Below are positions 8,575 through 16,167 of a stretch of 64,000 nt of DNA, one piece after another (the first letter of the stretch is position 1; each line of letters opens with the position of its first letter). The DNA comes from Clostridium_AM sp963780135 (lineage in GTDB: Bacteria; Bacillota; Clostridia; Clostridiales; Clostridiaceae): positions 1,054,001-1,118,000 of the forward strand of contig CAWAAR010000003.1 in NCBI GenBank assembly GCA_963780135.1. Reading direction: 5' to 3'. A program made the position numbers and the translations under genes. A model generated the notes under the pieces. It had not been told where the DNA came from and made no database searches. It worked only from the letters and a program-made list of their open reading frames with translations.

Positions 8575-8624
8575 GGAGAGGTCTGTTGATTGAATGATAA
8601 TGATTATTAGTATCAGATCTCTCC
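8575..8624. promoter_or_regulatory. Fur-like box inside a hairpin between feoB and the signalling cassette
   Basis: GATAATGATTATTAGTATC (8596-8614) matches the Fur consensus at 16 of 19 positions. It lies between arms GGAGAGGTCTG (8575-8585) and CAGATCTCTCC (8614-8624), which pair over 11 bp with one G-U. No T-run follows, so it is a poor terminator. The box could control a separate promoter for the genes downstream. Confidence 0.65.
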
Positions 8625-8681
8625 TAAAAACTAATGGATGTACAACTAGATTCATTAAATATTGTTTGAAAGGAGAATTTT

Positions 8682-8999
8682 ATGAGTGTTTTAGTTATAG
8701 GTGGGGATAATATTTGTAATATAAAAGAAAAGTTAAGACAAACTGGTTTTGATAAAATAGACCATATAACTGGAAGAAAAAAAAGTGATAGGAAAATCAG
8801 AATACCAGAAAAAACAGATTTAGTATTAGTGTTAATAGATTATGTAGGACATAGTTTAACCTGTATTGCAAAGGAAGAATCTAAAAGAAGTGACACAAAG
8901 ATTGTGTTTTCCAAAAGATCTTGGGTATACATGGAAAATGCTATACAAGATTTCGTTAAGGAGACAGAAGATGCTAAAAAAGGTGTTGCGTGGTTTTAG
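8682..8999 (+). CDS. DUF2325 domain protein
   Basis: 105-residue cytoplasmic protein of the DUF2325 type: MSVLVIGGDN at the start, then a basic HITGRKKSDRKI loop, DLVLVLIDYVGHSL and a C-terminal RSW motif. Small proteins of this type often sit beside ferrous iron or metal genes in Firmicutes, but the biochemical role is unknown to me. GAAAGGAG precedes the ATG. It overlaps the HD-GYP gene by 29 bases, a sign of translational coupling, and it lies downstream of a Fur-like box. Confidence 0.75.
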   Translation: MSVLVIGGDNICNIKEKLRQTGFDKIDHITGRKKSDRKIRIPEKTDLVLVLIDYVGHSLTCIAKEESKRSDTKIVFSKRSWVYMENAIQDFVKETEDAKKGVAWF

Positions 9000-9606
9000 A
9001 GAAAAAGAAATTTATCATGATATAATTGAAAGTTTGGTAACAGCTCTTGAAGCAAAAGATTATTATACGAGAGGTCATTCAGAAAGAGTGGCTTTTATGA
9101 CACAAGAACTATCAAAAAAACTTGGTATAAAAGGATTGGATTTAGAAAGTATTCATATGGCAGCACACCTCCATGACATAGGAAAAATAGGAGTACCGGA
9201 TAAAGTATTAAATAAAAATGGAAAACTTTTACCTCATGAATGGGAGTATATAAAAATGCATCCTAAAATAGGTTTTGACATTTTGAATAAATCATATAAG
9301 TTAAAACATATTGCTAAAATTGTACTTCATCATCATGAAAGATGGGACGGAAAAGGTTATCCTAGTGGTTTATCTGAACAAAGCATACCACTGGGGTCTA
9401 GAATAATTGCAATATGTGATTCTATTGATGCAATGACTTCAATTAGACCATATAGAGAAGCTATGAGCATTGAAGAGTGTATGAAAGAAATAATAATCAA
9501 TAAAAATATTATGTTTGATCCAGTTATTATTGAATGTATTGAAAGTAATTTAAGTTTTGTAAGAGAAATGATAAGTTTTAATCAAATAAGATGTAAAAAT
9601 TTTTAG
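8971..9606 (+). CDS. HD-GYP domain phosphodiesterase
   Basis: Probable cyclic-di-GMP phosphodiesterase. The 211-residue protein is almost entirely the HD-GYP domain: the metal-binding HLHDIGKIGVPD near residue 69, HPKIGFDIL near residue 94, HHHERWDGKGYPSGL near residue 125 and CDSIDAMTS. The GYP signature is intact, so activity is expected. The ATG at 8971 has AAGGAG seven bases upstream; a longer in-frame start at 8866 would overlap DUF2325 by 134 bases and has no site. No sensory domain is attached, so partners encoded nearby (DUF2325, a chemotaxis-like protein) may supply the input. Confidence 0.88.
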   Translation: MLKKVLRGFREKEIYHDIIESLVTALEAKDYYTRGHSERVAFMTQELSKKLGIKGLDLESIHMAAHLHDIGKIGVPDKVLNKNGKLLPHEWEYIKMHPKIGFDILNKSYKLKHIAKIVLHHHERWDGKGYPSGLSEQSIPLGSRIIAICDSIDAMTSIRPYREAMSIEECMKEIIINKNIMFDPVIIECIESNLSFVREMISFNQIRCKNF

Positions 9607-9644
9607 TGAAAATTGAATTAGCAATTTAAATTGAGGTGATTGTT

Positions 9645-10682
9645 TTGAGCGAATTATTAAGTACCATGCACGAAAAAATAAGTAATATTTTAAGTTTCTC
9701 AAAAAAAACTTCTAAGTGTGAAAATAAAAATGAAGATGATGAAAAGTTTAGATTGAATACTTTAAATGGAATTAAAGAAATTTCTTATAAAGTTAAAGAA
9801 AATACCTCTGGTATGAAAACTTTGATTGATGAAATGCAGGAATCTGCAAACAATAATTTAAATATATCAGAAAAGTTAACTGAAGAAATTTCAGATATAT
9901 CTGCTAAAGCAGAGGGAATGAGCTCATCTATAAAAGAAATTGAAAAATTAACATTTTTAATAGCAGGAAAGTCTTTAGAGAGCTGTGAAAATATTGATAT
10001 AGTAAACAATAAGTCAAAGAATGTAAAAGCAGAGATTTTGAAGTCTATAGAAGATTCTAAAACTATGTTAGATAAAGTCAAAATCGATTTAAATAAGTCT
10101 ATAGAAGAATCAAGAGAAGTAGAAAAAATATATAGGTTTTCAGACGATATAATAAAAATAACGAAGCAGACCAACCTTTTAGCGCTTAATGCATCTATTG
10201 AAGCTGCAAGAGCAGGAGAAGCAGGTAAAGGTTTTACTGTGGTAGCTGGAGAAGTTAGAAAATTAGCTGAAGAATCTGAAAAAATTGTAAAGAATATTAA
10301 TGAAGTAATAAATAATGTAAGCTCTTCAGTTAAAAATTTAAATAAATGTTCCTATGAGGTCATGAAATATTTAAGTGAAACTGTAACTGGAGATTATGAC
10401 AAGTTTATAAATGTTTGTGAAGAATATGATAAAGAGATTATAAATTTTAGCAGTATTATGAATGAAGTAAGTACATCTACAGAAAAGATAAATATGTCAG
10501 TAGAAGAGATAACAAATGTAGTAGATGGAGTTGCAAATACTATAAGTAAGTCTTCGGATAATGTTACTGAAATGTCTTTTGATATTTTAAATACTGTGGA
10601 CAAAGTATTTGAAGTTCAAAACAAAGTAGAGTTTAATGGAGAAGAAATTGAAAAGTTAGATTCTTTGGTTCAAAATATTTAA
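9645..10682 (+). CDS. Soluble methyl-accepting chemotaxis-like protein
   Basis: Cytoplasmic chemoreceptor-type signalling protein of 345 residues without a membrane segment. A long helical region is followed by the conserved hairpin tip TNLLALNASIEAARAGEAGK near residue 180, which binds CheA/CheW in canonical receptors. The N terminus is short and charged and shows no known sensor domain. Start TTG at 9645 is preceded by GAGGTGAT; an in-frame GTG at 9636 overlaps that site. It lies between the HD-GYP and FeoC-like genes. It may sense an intracellular cue linked to iron, which is inference from position. Confidence 0.85.
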   Translation: MSELLSTMHEKISNILSFSKKTSKCENKNEDDEKFRLNTLNGIKEISYKVKENTSGMKTLIDEMQESANNNLNISEKLTEEISDISAKAEGMSSSIKEIEKLTFLIAGKSLESCENIDIVNNKSKNVKAEILKSIEDSKTMLDKVKIDLNKSIEESREVEKIYRFSDDIIKITKQTNLLALNASIEAARAGEAGKGFTVVAGEVRKLAEESEKIVKNINEVINNVSSSVKNLNKCSYEVMKYLSETVTGDYDKFINVCEEYDKEIINFSSIMNEVSTSTEKINMSVEEITNVVDGVANTISKSSDNVTEMSFDILNTVDKVFEVQNKVEFNGEEIEKLDSLVQNI

Positions 10683-10703
10683 AAATGAAGAGGTGTTTAT
10701 AAT

Positions 10704-10982
10704 ATGTTGATGAGAATTTTAAAAAGATTAACTCAAGGTGGAATATATTCAAATAATTTAATGGCAAAAGATTTAGGTATAGATGAAAGTTTAGTAGAAC
10801 AGATGGTAATTCAATTACAGCATATGGGATATATAGAGAAGGATAGTATTAATTCTTGCTCAGAATGTTGTAATTGTGGAGGTTCAAAAAAATCAAGTTG
10901 TTGTAGTGAGAAACCTAGTGCCAACATAAATATTTGGAAAATAACTGAGAAGGGAAGAAATGCATTAAAGAAGGTTGGATAA
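10704..10982 (+). CDS. FeoC-like winged-helix protein with Cys cluster
   Basis: 92-residue protein with an N-terminal winged helix (residues 1-50: SNNLMAKDLGIDESLVEQMV is the recognition-helix region) and a Cys-rich segment CSECCNCGGSKKSSCC near residues 52-67, then a C-terminal strand ITEKGRNALKKVG. This matches the FeoC-like family, small regulators that in some bacteria bind an iron-sulfur cluster and act on FeoB or on transcription. It is separated from feoB by three signalling genes. A GAAGAGGTG site precedes the ATG. Its function here is inferred from domain pattern and locus. Confidence 0.8.
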   Translation: MLMRILKRLTQGGIYSNNLMAKDLGIDESLVEQMVIQLQHMGYIEKDSINSCSECCNCGGSKKSSCCSEKPSANINIWKITEKGRNALKKVG

Positions 10983-11009
10983 ATTTTAATAAAAAATGTA
11001 ATTAATTGC

Positions 11010-11038
11010 TTGACTTAATAGATAATATATAATATAAT
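11010..11038 (+). promoter_or_regulatory. Promoter of tRNA-Glu
   Basis: TTGACT, a 17-base AT-only-plus-G spacer and a perfect TATAAT lie 27 bases before the tRNA. Confidence 0.85.
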
Positions 11039-11064
11039 AAACAAGTAAATTAAATGTGTAACGA

Positions 11065-11139
11065 GGCCTCTTGGTCAAGCGGTTAAGACACCACCCTCTC
11101 AAGGTGGAATCAGGGGTTCGATTCCCCTAGTGGCTACCA
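11065..11139 (+). tRNA. tRNA-Glu (anticodon CTC)
   Basis: A 75-base cloverleaf with encoded CCA. The anticodon stem CCACC/GGTGG holds the loop CTCTCAA (anticodon CTC, reads GAG), and the T arm is AGGGG-TTCGATT-CCCCT. The D-arm sequence TTGGTCAAGCGGTTAAGAC is typical for tRNA-Glu. The acceptor stem GGCCTCT/AGTGGCT has a T-T mismatch (11069 with 11131) and a G-T pair. An integrase remnant lies just downstream, and such elements often replace the 3' end of the tRNA they use. Confidence 0.94.
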
Positions 11140-11140
11140 T

Positions 11141-11186
11141 AAAAAAAGAATGGCTTAATTAGAATGATTAAGCCATTCTTTTTTTT
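11141..11186 (+). terminator. Terminator of tRNA-Glu
   Basis: A stem of about 19 bp, AAGAATGGCTTAAT paired with ATTAAGCCATTCTT plus flanking A and T runs, ends in T8. Confidence 0.92.
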
Positions 11187-11222
11187 ATTTTCAATTATAT
11201 TTTTGAAAATTTTACACCATTT

Positions 11223-11640
11223 TTACACCATAGTTTTTATGTCATCTAATACGTAAATTGACTTTTCTTTTTCTCTTTTCAAAACATGAGTATATATGTT
11301 AGCTGTTATTGAAATATCACTATGACCTAAAAGCATGGAAACAGTTTTTAATGGTATATTATTTTCAAATTGTTTAGTAGCATATGTATGTCTAAGTAAA
11401 TGAAATTTCTTATGGGGTATGTCTATATGCTTTAAAAAGTTCTCCCAGAATTTATTCAAGTTACTTGCATTGATTAAGTTTCTTTCCTGACTTAAAAATA
11501 TATAATCTAAGTTATTTATGAAATAACTATTACTAGCTTTTAGCTTTTCTGATTTCCTAATTTTAACTATGTTTTTAATTATTTTTATTAATGATTCTGA
11601 CAAAGGAATTATTTCTTTGAATTTCTACTTTTAGGTTCTT
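11223..11640 (-). pseudogene. Tyrosine recombinase (integrase) remnant
   Basis: The open part (11223-11603) encodes only the C-terminal half of a phage/ICE-type tyrosine integrase. It contains HLLRHTYATKQF (catalytic His-x-x-Arg), LLGHSDISITANIYTHV (second His and the nucleophilic Tyr) and a short tail. The N-terminal core-binding domain and first catalytic Arg are missing. Just upstream, a short stretch in another frame reads EPKSRNSKK, which fits the sequence preceding IPLSESL in such enzymes, so at least one frameshift is present around 11615. It faces the tRNA-Glu gene 84 bases away, the classic position for an element that integrated at a tRNA 3' end. The direct repeat TTTTACACCAT occurs twice at its 3' end (11210-11220, 11221-11231). 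Confidence 0.85.
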
Positions 11641-12201
11641 GAAGTTTGTGTCAAATTCTAGTGGGCAATTTCTTTTTAAAAAGTTTCTGTTATAAATTCA
11701 GTTGAAATTTTTCTCTTAAGAGGGCTTTGCCCTAAGCCCGAAAGGACGAACTTTTACCATTGATTTTTTACTTTCAATTTTTAAATTATCTATAAATAAG
11801 TTCATTAAAATTTCTCTTAAATATTATGAATTTAAAAATATAACTAAGTTATATAATAAGATACTTCAATGAAATCATTAATAAGTATCTTATTTTATTT
11901 ATAGGTGCATTTAAATTTGTAAGATTATTCAAAAAACAACTTTGATTTTCATGATAAATGTATTTATTAAAATGTTTATTAAATCTAGTAATTATGGGAG
12001 CTAATAGTTTCTTGCTTTAATATTTTTTATATGAAACAAAAATACAAAAAATATTAAATTGTTCTGTAAAATGAATATATTACAACAATTAAATTCTTAA
12101 TGATACCATAAATAGTACAATTTGACAAATATTCAAAAAAACATTACTATTTAATTGTAATAAACATTAATATTTTACAAGATGTGAAAGGCGGTATTGT
12201 T
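11641..12201. other. Intergenic decayed stretch
   Basis: No intact reading frame is visible. It continues the decayed upstream part of the integrase, holds an isolated GC-rich block (11713-11750) and a hairpin-like ATAAGATACTT...AAGTATCTTAT pair (about 11858-11892). It ends with the AT-rich leader of the next gene. Confidence 0.5.
11713..11750. repeat. GC-rich palindromic block
   Basis: CTCTTAAGAG is a perfect palindrome, followed by the mutually exclusive hairpins AGGGC-TTT-GCCCT and GGGCTT...AAGCCC, then GAAAGGACGAAC. The composition contrasts sharply with the AT-rich flanks. It could be the structured end of an IS200/IS605-type element or an RNA fragment; I cannot prove either. Confidence 0.4.
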
Positions 12202-12948
12202 ATGAATAAAAAAATTAAACTATTGACACCTATTTTATGTGGAGCATTGTTATCATCTAGCTTAGTATTTACAAATGTACAAGCTTCTACACCTGCAAAA
12301 AATGATGTTAAACAGGAAACTAACATAAAATCTATAATACCTGTTAATCAAAAATATTCATTTTATTGTCAATTACCAAGTAAAGCATTAAGTCAGATAG
12401 AAAGATATGTAAGTAATAATGAAAAACCTACTGCTGATGGAATTAGAAATATTTTAATTCAGAATGGAATAAGTAGAATTGCTGCAAATAATATTTCTTT
12501 TAGCTTATTAGATTTATCGGTAAAATCTCATGGGGGATCAAGCTCTTATGATGTATTTCCAGAAAGTGCATTTAGAGGTGATATAGGTAGAGATGACTTA
12601 ATATTAAGTGATGGAAATGGAAGATTTAGTTTAGCAGAAGGAGTTCCTGCGACTGGAAATTATTCCATCTACGGAATCTTATCTAATAAGGATTTGTCAA
12701 CTCTATACAGAAATATGAAGAATGATCCTTTTACAGATGGAAATATTTATGATTATGCAGAAAGAATGATTATAAAAAGTGATATAACAGATGATAAAGT
12801 AATGGCAAAAAAAATAGCACGACTTTTTTATAATTTTGTAGTTAACACTGATTATTTTTTTCCGCAATGTATAGGGTTAAATGAAAATTTTCTTATTATG
12901 GTAAGTGATGATAATGAAAAGGTTATAATAACTCGTGAAGCAAGATAA
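12202..12948 (+). CDS. Secreted protein of unknown function
   Basis: 248 residues. The ATG at 12202 follows GAAAGGCGG; a GTG six codons earlier overlaps that site. A signal peptide is clear: basic MNKKIKLL, hydrophobic core, likely cleavage after VQAS near residue 29. The mature part is mixed alpha/beta with no cysteine pattern beyond two isolated Cys and no repeat. SHGGSSSYDVFPESAF and the C-terminal FFPQCIGLNENFLIMVSDD are its most distinctive stretches. I do not recognise a family. It has its own terminator and is monocistronic, lying in the region of decayed DNA and small exported proteins downstream of the integrase remnant. Confidence 0.7.
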   Translation: MNKKIKLLTPILCGALLSSSLVFTNVQASTPAKNDVKQETNIKSIIPVNQKYSFYCQLPSKALSQIERYVSNNEKPTADGIRNILIQNGISRIAANNISFSLLDLSVKSHGGSSSYDVFPESAFRGDIGRDDLILSDGNGRFSLAEGVPATGNYSIYGILSNKDLSTLYRNMKNDPFTDGNIYDYAERMIIKSDITDDKVMAKKIARLFYNFVVNTDYFFPQCIGLNENFLIMVSDDNEKVIITREAR

Positions 12949-12990
12949 AGAGTCCGCATCATCCATCTAACGGGTGATGCGGACTCTTTA
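12946..12990 (+). terminator. Terminator after the secreted protein gene
   Basis: Arms 12946-12964 and 12972-12990 pair over 16 to 18 bp (AAAGAGTCCGCATCA with TGATGCGGACTCTTT). The stem starts at the stop codon and is followed by TTTTAT. Confidence 0.9.
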
Positions 12991-13219
12991 TTTTATATCA
13001 CAATAGTAAATATTAGCATTTGTATATATCTATAAAATCTTGTAAATAAAAATTTCTAGATACAAATGGATATTTTCGTCAATAGAAGAATTATATAAAA
13101 TAAAGACTAGTTTTTACTTAATCTTTATTTTTGTACTAATAATATGGCAACATTAAATTGTAGTTGCGACTTAATGCGTCTTAACTAAAATAACTCTTTT
13201 AATTGTTAGGAGGGGTTTA

Positions 13220-13477
13220 ATGTCAACAGTACTTCTCAAAGTTAGTCCTTTTATAGTGTGCTTATATTTTTTTCAACAATACATAAAAACAAAGAAAAAA
13301 TATAATATATTAGGGGTAATAATTTTAATGCTTGTAATTTTTTCAAAGGTTTCTCGATTAAACAATATTTTTAAGCTATATGATAAATCTTTAAAGTATA
13401 TATCATTAGTTTTAGTTATAATTTTTCTTTATTTATTTTTAAAAGATCTTTTAAAATGTTTTATTTCATACTTTTGA
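13220..13477 (+). CDS. Small membrane protein
   Basis: 85 residues with three hydrophobic segments: residues 5-20, 30-45 and 62-78, separated by basic loops (KTKKKYN). A strong TTAGGAGGGG site lies six bases before the ATG, which argues for real translation. No family is recognised. It stands alone between two terminator-like hairpins. Its size and charge pattern would also fit a bacteriocin-immunity or sporulation membrane peptide, but nothing in the sequence decides. Confidence 0.6.
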   Translation: MSTVLLKVSPFIVCLYFFQQYIKTKKKYNILGVIILMLVIFSKVSRLNNIFKLYDKSLKYISLVLVIIFLYLFLKDLLKCFISYF

Positions 13478-13519
13478 GACAAAGTATAACATTCTAATTA
13501 TATGAATTAACTATAACGA

Positions 13520-13545
13520 AAAGCTATACCTGGAGGTATAGCTTT
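13520..13545 (+). terminator. Hairpin, copy 1 of a repeated terminator-like element
   Basis: AAAGCTATACCT-GG-AGGTATAGCTTT forms a perfect 12-bp stem. The 5' flank TAACGAA and 3' flank TATGT recur with the same stem at 15747-15773. Confidence 0.65.
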
Positions 13546-13550
13546 CTATG

Positions 13551-14450
13551 TCATATTGAAAAATTTTTACGACTTAATTTTAAAAATTAAATATAAGTAT
13601 TTTATAAAGAGTTTGGATTAATCCAGGTTCTTTTATTTTGATAAAGAGACGTGCTTTATGAATGAAACAGAAATAATATTAAGAAACGAATGAACAATAT
13701 ATGAAAGATTAAGGTAACTATGTTTTTAAAAAGAAACTTTTGAATAATAAAGTTAATATCAGAATTCAATGCATCATATTGAGTTATATAAGCTATGTTA
13801 ATCAATCAATTGCTGATGCAAAGAATAGTATAGAAATAAACAATGAAAACATTTATGTGTTAGGTGATGCTATTAAAAATACGCAAATCATCAGAAAAAT
13901 AACAGAAAGGCCTATAGAGCCACCTAAAATATAGTTATCACTCTACAAGTACAAACTTATTTATCAGGTGTTTTCTGTAGATCATAGATGTATGTAGGAA
14001 CATATACCATCAAGTATCTAAATATATCATTGTTTGTAGTTGCTAATGCAGAATTATACACTGATATGTATAAGTACTGTTGATTGTAAGCAAGAATTTA
14101 TTAGGCTAATCTCTATAGTTAATTTTAATAAAATAATTCATGGCAACTTAACTATATATGAGGAAGGTAGAAAAAAGATAGAAATAATGGTAGAATCAGT
14201 AAGAATGTTTATATTGAAATTATGCGGAGATATAAAAAAGTTTTTATAGATAATAAAAAAATACTCATAAAAATATTTTATATAATTGAAAAAAAGATAA
14301 GATATAAAAAAAGAAAGTACAAAACAGACAAAAAATGTGCTAGGAGGAATAGTTAAAAGACCATTAATAGAAGATGGTAAAATAATAATAGAGTCTAAAA
14401 AATGAATAATTAATATTAGTGCTGTAATATTTTAGTTCATAATCTCAAAA
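13551..14450. other. Decayed region with broken reading frames
   Basis: About 900 bases without a convincing gene. Fragments include a 64-codon TTG-started frame (13740-13934; SIADAKNSIEINNENIYVL), FVVANAELYTDMYKYC in another frame near 14030-14083, a Lys-rich stretch near 14200-14330, and LGGIVKRPLIEDGKIIIESK near 14339-14400. None has a ribosome binding site and stops intervene in all frames, so this looks like one or more eroded genes. Confidence 0.55.
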
Positions 14451-14468
14451 TGTTAAAGGAGGCAAATG

Positions 14469-15104
14469 ATGAAGTGTAAAAAATTATTGATACTATTAGT
14501 AGTAATTCTTAGTTTTCTTGTTAGTTTTTCATATGCAAATGTTCAAGCTAGAAGCCATGGAGGTGGACATTCATCTTCTCATTCTAGTTCTTCACATAGT
14601 ACAAGTTCTAAAAGTAGTAGTTCGGGAATTAAAAGTGGAAGCTTTTCAAATAGTAAAGCAACTACAAAATCCACAACTACACCCAAAAGTAGTATAACTA
14701 CAAAGCCAACTACACCTAAGAGTGCCACAGGAATTAAAAGTGGAAGTTTTTCAACAACTACATCAACTGTGAAATCTACACCGACTTTAAAAAACACTGT
14801 AGATACTAAATCAAGAGCTTTATCTAGCATTCCAACAAACTATAGCTGTCATTCCATCAGTAACAATTATTATTACAATACTAGCAATGGAGGAAGTAAC
14901 TTTTGGAGCAATTACTTTCTATATAGAGCACTAACCCCAGAACACAGAACTTATGTTACGACTACTGGTTCAAATGCAGTTGCTCCTGCATATACAGGAT
15001 TTCGTTCTATAATAGCAGATGTAATAACATTGATATTTATTATAGGAACAATTGTACTAGCAGTCTATATAGTTAAGAAAAAAATTGCGAAGAAAAGAAT
15101 ATGA
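14469..15104 (+). CDS. Ser/Thr-rich exported protein with C-terminal membrane anchor
   Basis: About 211 residues: signal peptide (residues 1-27, ending near NVQA), a His/Ser-rich stretch (SHGGGHSSSHSSSSH), a low-complexity Ser/Thr/Lys region that repeats the octamer GIKSGSFS twice about 37 residues apart, a Tyr/Asn-rich globular part, and one membrane helix near residues 180-200 with a basic KKKIAKKR tail. It should be exported and held by its tail. ATG ATG follows AAAGGAGG; the second ATG (14469) has better spacing. A 36-codon gene starts inside its stop codon. I do not recognise the family. Confidence 0.72.
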   Translation: MKCKKLLILLVVILSFLVSFSYANVQARSHGGGHSSSHSSSSHSTSSKSSSSGIKSGSFSNSKATTKSTTTPKSSITTKPTTPKSATGIKSGSFSTTTSTVKSTPTLKNTVDTKSRALSSIPTNYSCHSISNNYYYNTSNGGSNFWSNYFLYRALTPEHRTYVTTTGSNAVAPAYTGFRSIIADVITLIFIIGTIVLAVYIVKKKIAKKRI

Positions 15105-15211
15105 AATCTTTAGTAGTTTCGATTTGTTTCTTTTTATGTTCTGTATTATCATTAATTGTGCTATCAGTTAAATTTTCATATTTATTTGATAAGAACGGAG
15201 TAAGAAATTAA
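15101..15211 (+). CDS. 36-residue membrane peptide coupled to the upstream gene
   Basis: The ATG overlaps the stop of the Ser/Thr-rich protein gene as ATGA, a standard translational coupling. It encodes MKSLVVSICFFLCSVLSLIV followed by a short polar tail ending FDKNGVRN: a single membrane helix with almost no soluble part. It has no site of its own apart from AGAAAAGAA. Coupling suggests it works with the anchored protein upstream. Being so short, chance cannot be excluded. Confidence 0.5.
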   Translation: MKSLVVSICFFLCSVLSLIVLSVKFSYLFDKNGVRN

Positions 15212-15359
15212 TAATTAATGGATTGTTTTAGAGATTAGTCCATTTTATTTCTTTTATTGGAAATATAAATATAATTTTCACATTAAAGGAATTTTTAATA
15301 TATACGATATTTATAAAAACTAACTAACTAAATTAATTGAAAGAAAGAAGGTTAATAAA

Positions 15360-15674
15360 ATGGGATTAGCAATAGAAAATAAATATAATTATTTAAACTA
15401 TTCAACTAATGCTAGCACTACAAAAAATAATTCAGTAACAGCAAAAGAAGAATTTTCAAATATCTTAACAGAGAAAAAAAGCAGTCCTCATCTTAATACA
15501 AGTACAATAAAGTTTGAGATGGAAAATGGCATAGCAGAAGCAGCATATGTAGATGGAATTAAGATGGATCTTTCGGATATGTTTTTAGCTGACAGAAGCC
15601 AACTAAAGGCAAATATAAATAGAAAATACAATAAAACTGATGCAGAAAAATTAGAAGAAATATTTGGATTATAA
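15360..15674 (+). CDS. Small cytoplasmic protein of unknown function
   Basis: 104 residues, no signal peptide or membrane segment. A GAAAGAAAGAAGG site lies before the ATG. The N-terminal half is Asn/Ser/Thr-rich and probably unstructured; the C-terminal half (KFEMENGIAEAAYVDGIKMD and DAEKLEEIFGL) looks folded. I do not recognise it. It stands alone between hairpins in the accessory region. Confidence 0.6.
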   Translation: MGLAIENKYNYLNYSTNASTTKNNSVTAKEEFSNILTEKKSSPHLNTSTIKFEMENGIAEAAYVDGIKMDLSDMFLADRSQLKANINRKYNKTDAEKLEEIFGL

Positions 15675-15746
15675 GATCATTAAAAAGAAGATACAGTAAA
15701 AATAATTTCTAATACATCTTCTTGTTATATTAATTAATTGTAACGA

Positions 15747-15773
15747 AAAGCTATTACCTAAAGGTATAGCTTT
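15747..15773 (+). terminator. Hairpin, copy 2 of the repeated terminator-like element
   Basis: AAAGCTATTACCT pairs with AGGTATAGCTTT with one bulged T and is followed by TTTTTATG. It shares TAACGAAAAGCTAT and AGGTATAGCTTT with the copy at 13520-13545 and terminates the 104-residue gene. Confidence 0.75.
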
Positions 15774-16006
15774 TTATGTTTTATTGGAAATATTAGATTA
15801 CTTATATATAGGTATTTATCTGTTATAAATAGTACGTTTCAGAAATTTTTATATATTTGTAATACCTAAAATATACTTACAATGTAAACAATTCTGTGAC
15901 GGTAATGTAACAATTGTTATATATAATAATAATTGTGATAAAGAATTAAAACTTAGAGAACAATATTTTAACAAGTAAATAATTGGTTGAAAAGGAGGGA
16001 TACTGC

Positions 16007-16099
16007 ATGGAAATAATTATATTTGGAGTATTAGATATAGTGACTATAATAATAACATTAGCTTTATCCAATTCTGTGGCAAAGGAAAATAAAATATAA
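16007..16099 (+). CDS. 30-residue membrane peptide
   Basis: A very strong AAAAGGAGGG site seven bases upstream of ATG, then a single hydrophobic helix (EIIIFGVLDIVTIIITLALS) and a short polar tail NSVAKENKI. A terminator follows 35 bases later. The strong site, tidy length and own terminator make it a credible small gene. Type I toxin, sporulation peptide or regulator are all possible; I see no antisense RNA signal that would decide. Confidence 0.6.
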   Translation: MEIIIFGVLDIVTIIITLALSNSVAKENKI

Positions 16100-16133
16100 T
16101 ATGATAATTTACCCTTGTATATATATATATTAA

Positions 16134-16167
16134 AAGGAAGCATTAGTGCAATTACTGATGCTTTCTT
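16134..16167 (+). terminator. Terminator after the 30-residue peptide
   Basis: AAGGAAGCATTAGT pairs with ACTGATGCTTTCTT over 14 positions with two G-U pairs; the loop is GCAATT. Confidence 0.7.

Noticed and set aside
13740..13934. 64-codon TTG-started frame
   Set aside because: No ribosome binding site and surrounded by stops; treated as part of decayed DNA.
14040..14249. 69-codon frame in the decayed region
   Set aside because: Weak start, no binding site, competing broken frames; not a supported gene.
14579..14830. 83-codon leftward frame with hydrophobic repeats
   Set aside because: Antisense artefact of the Ser/Thr-rich low-complexity codons.
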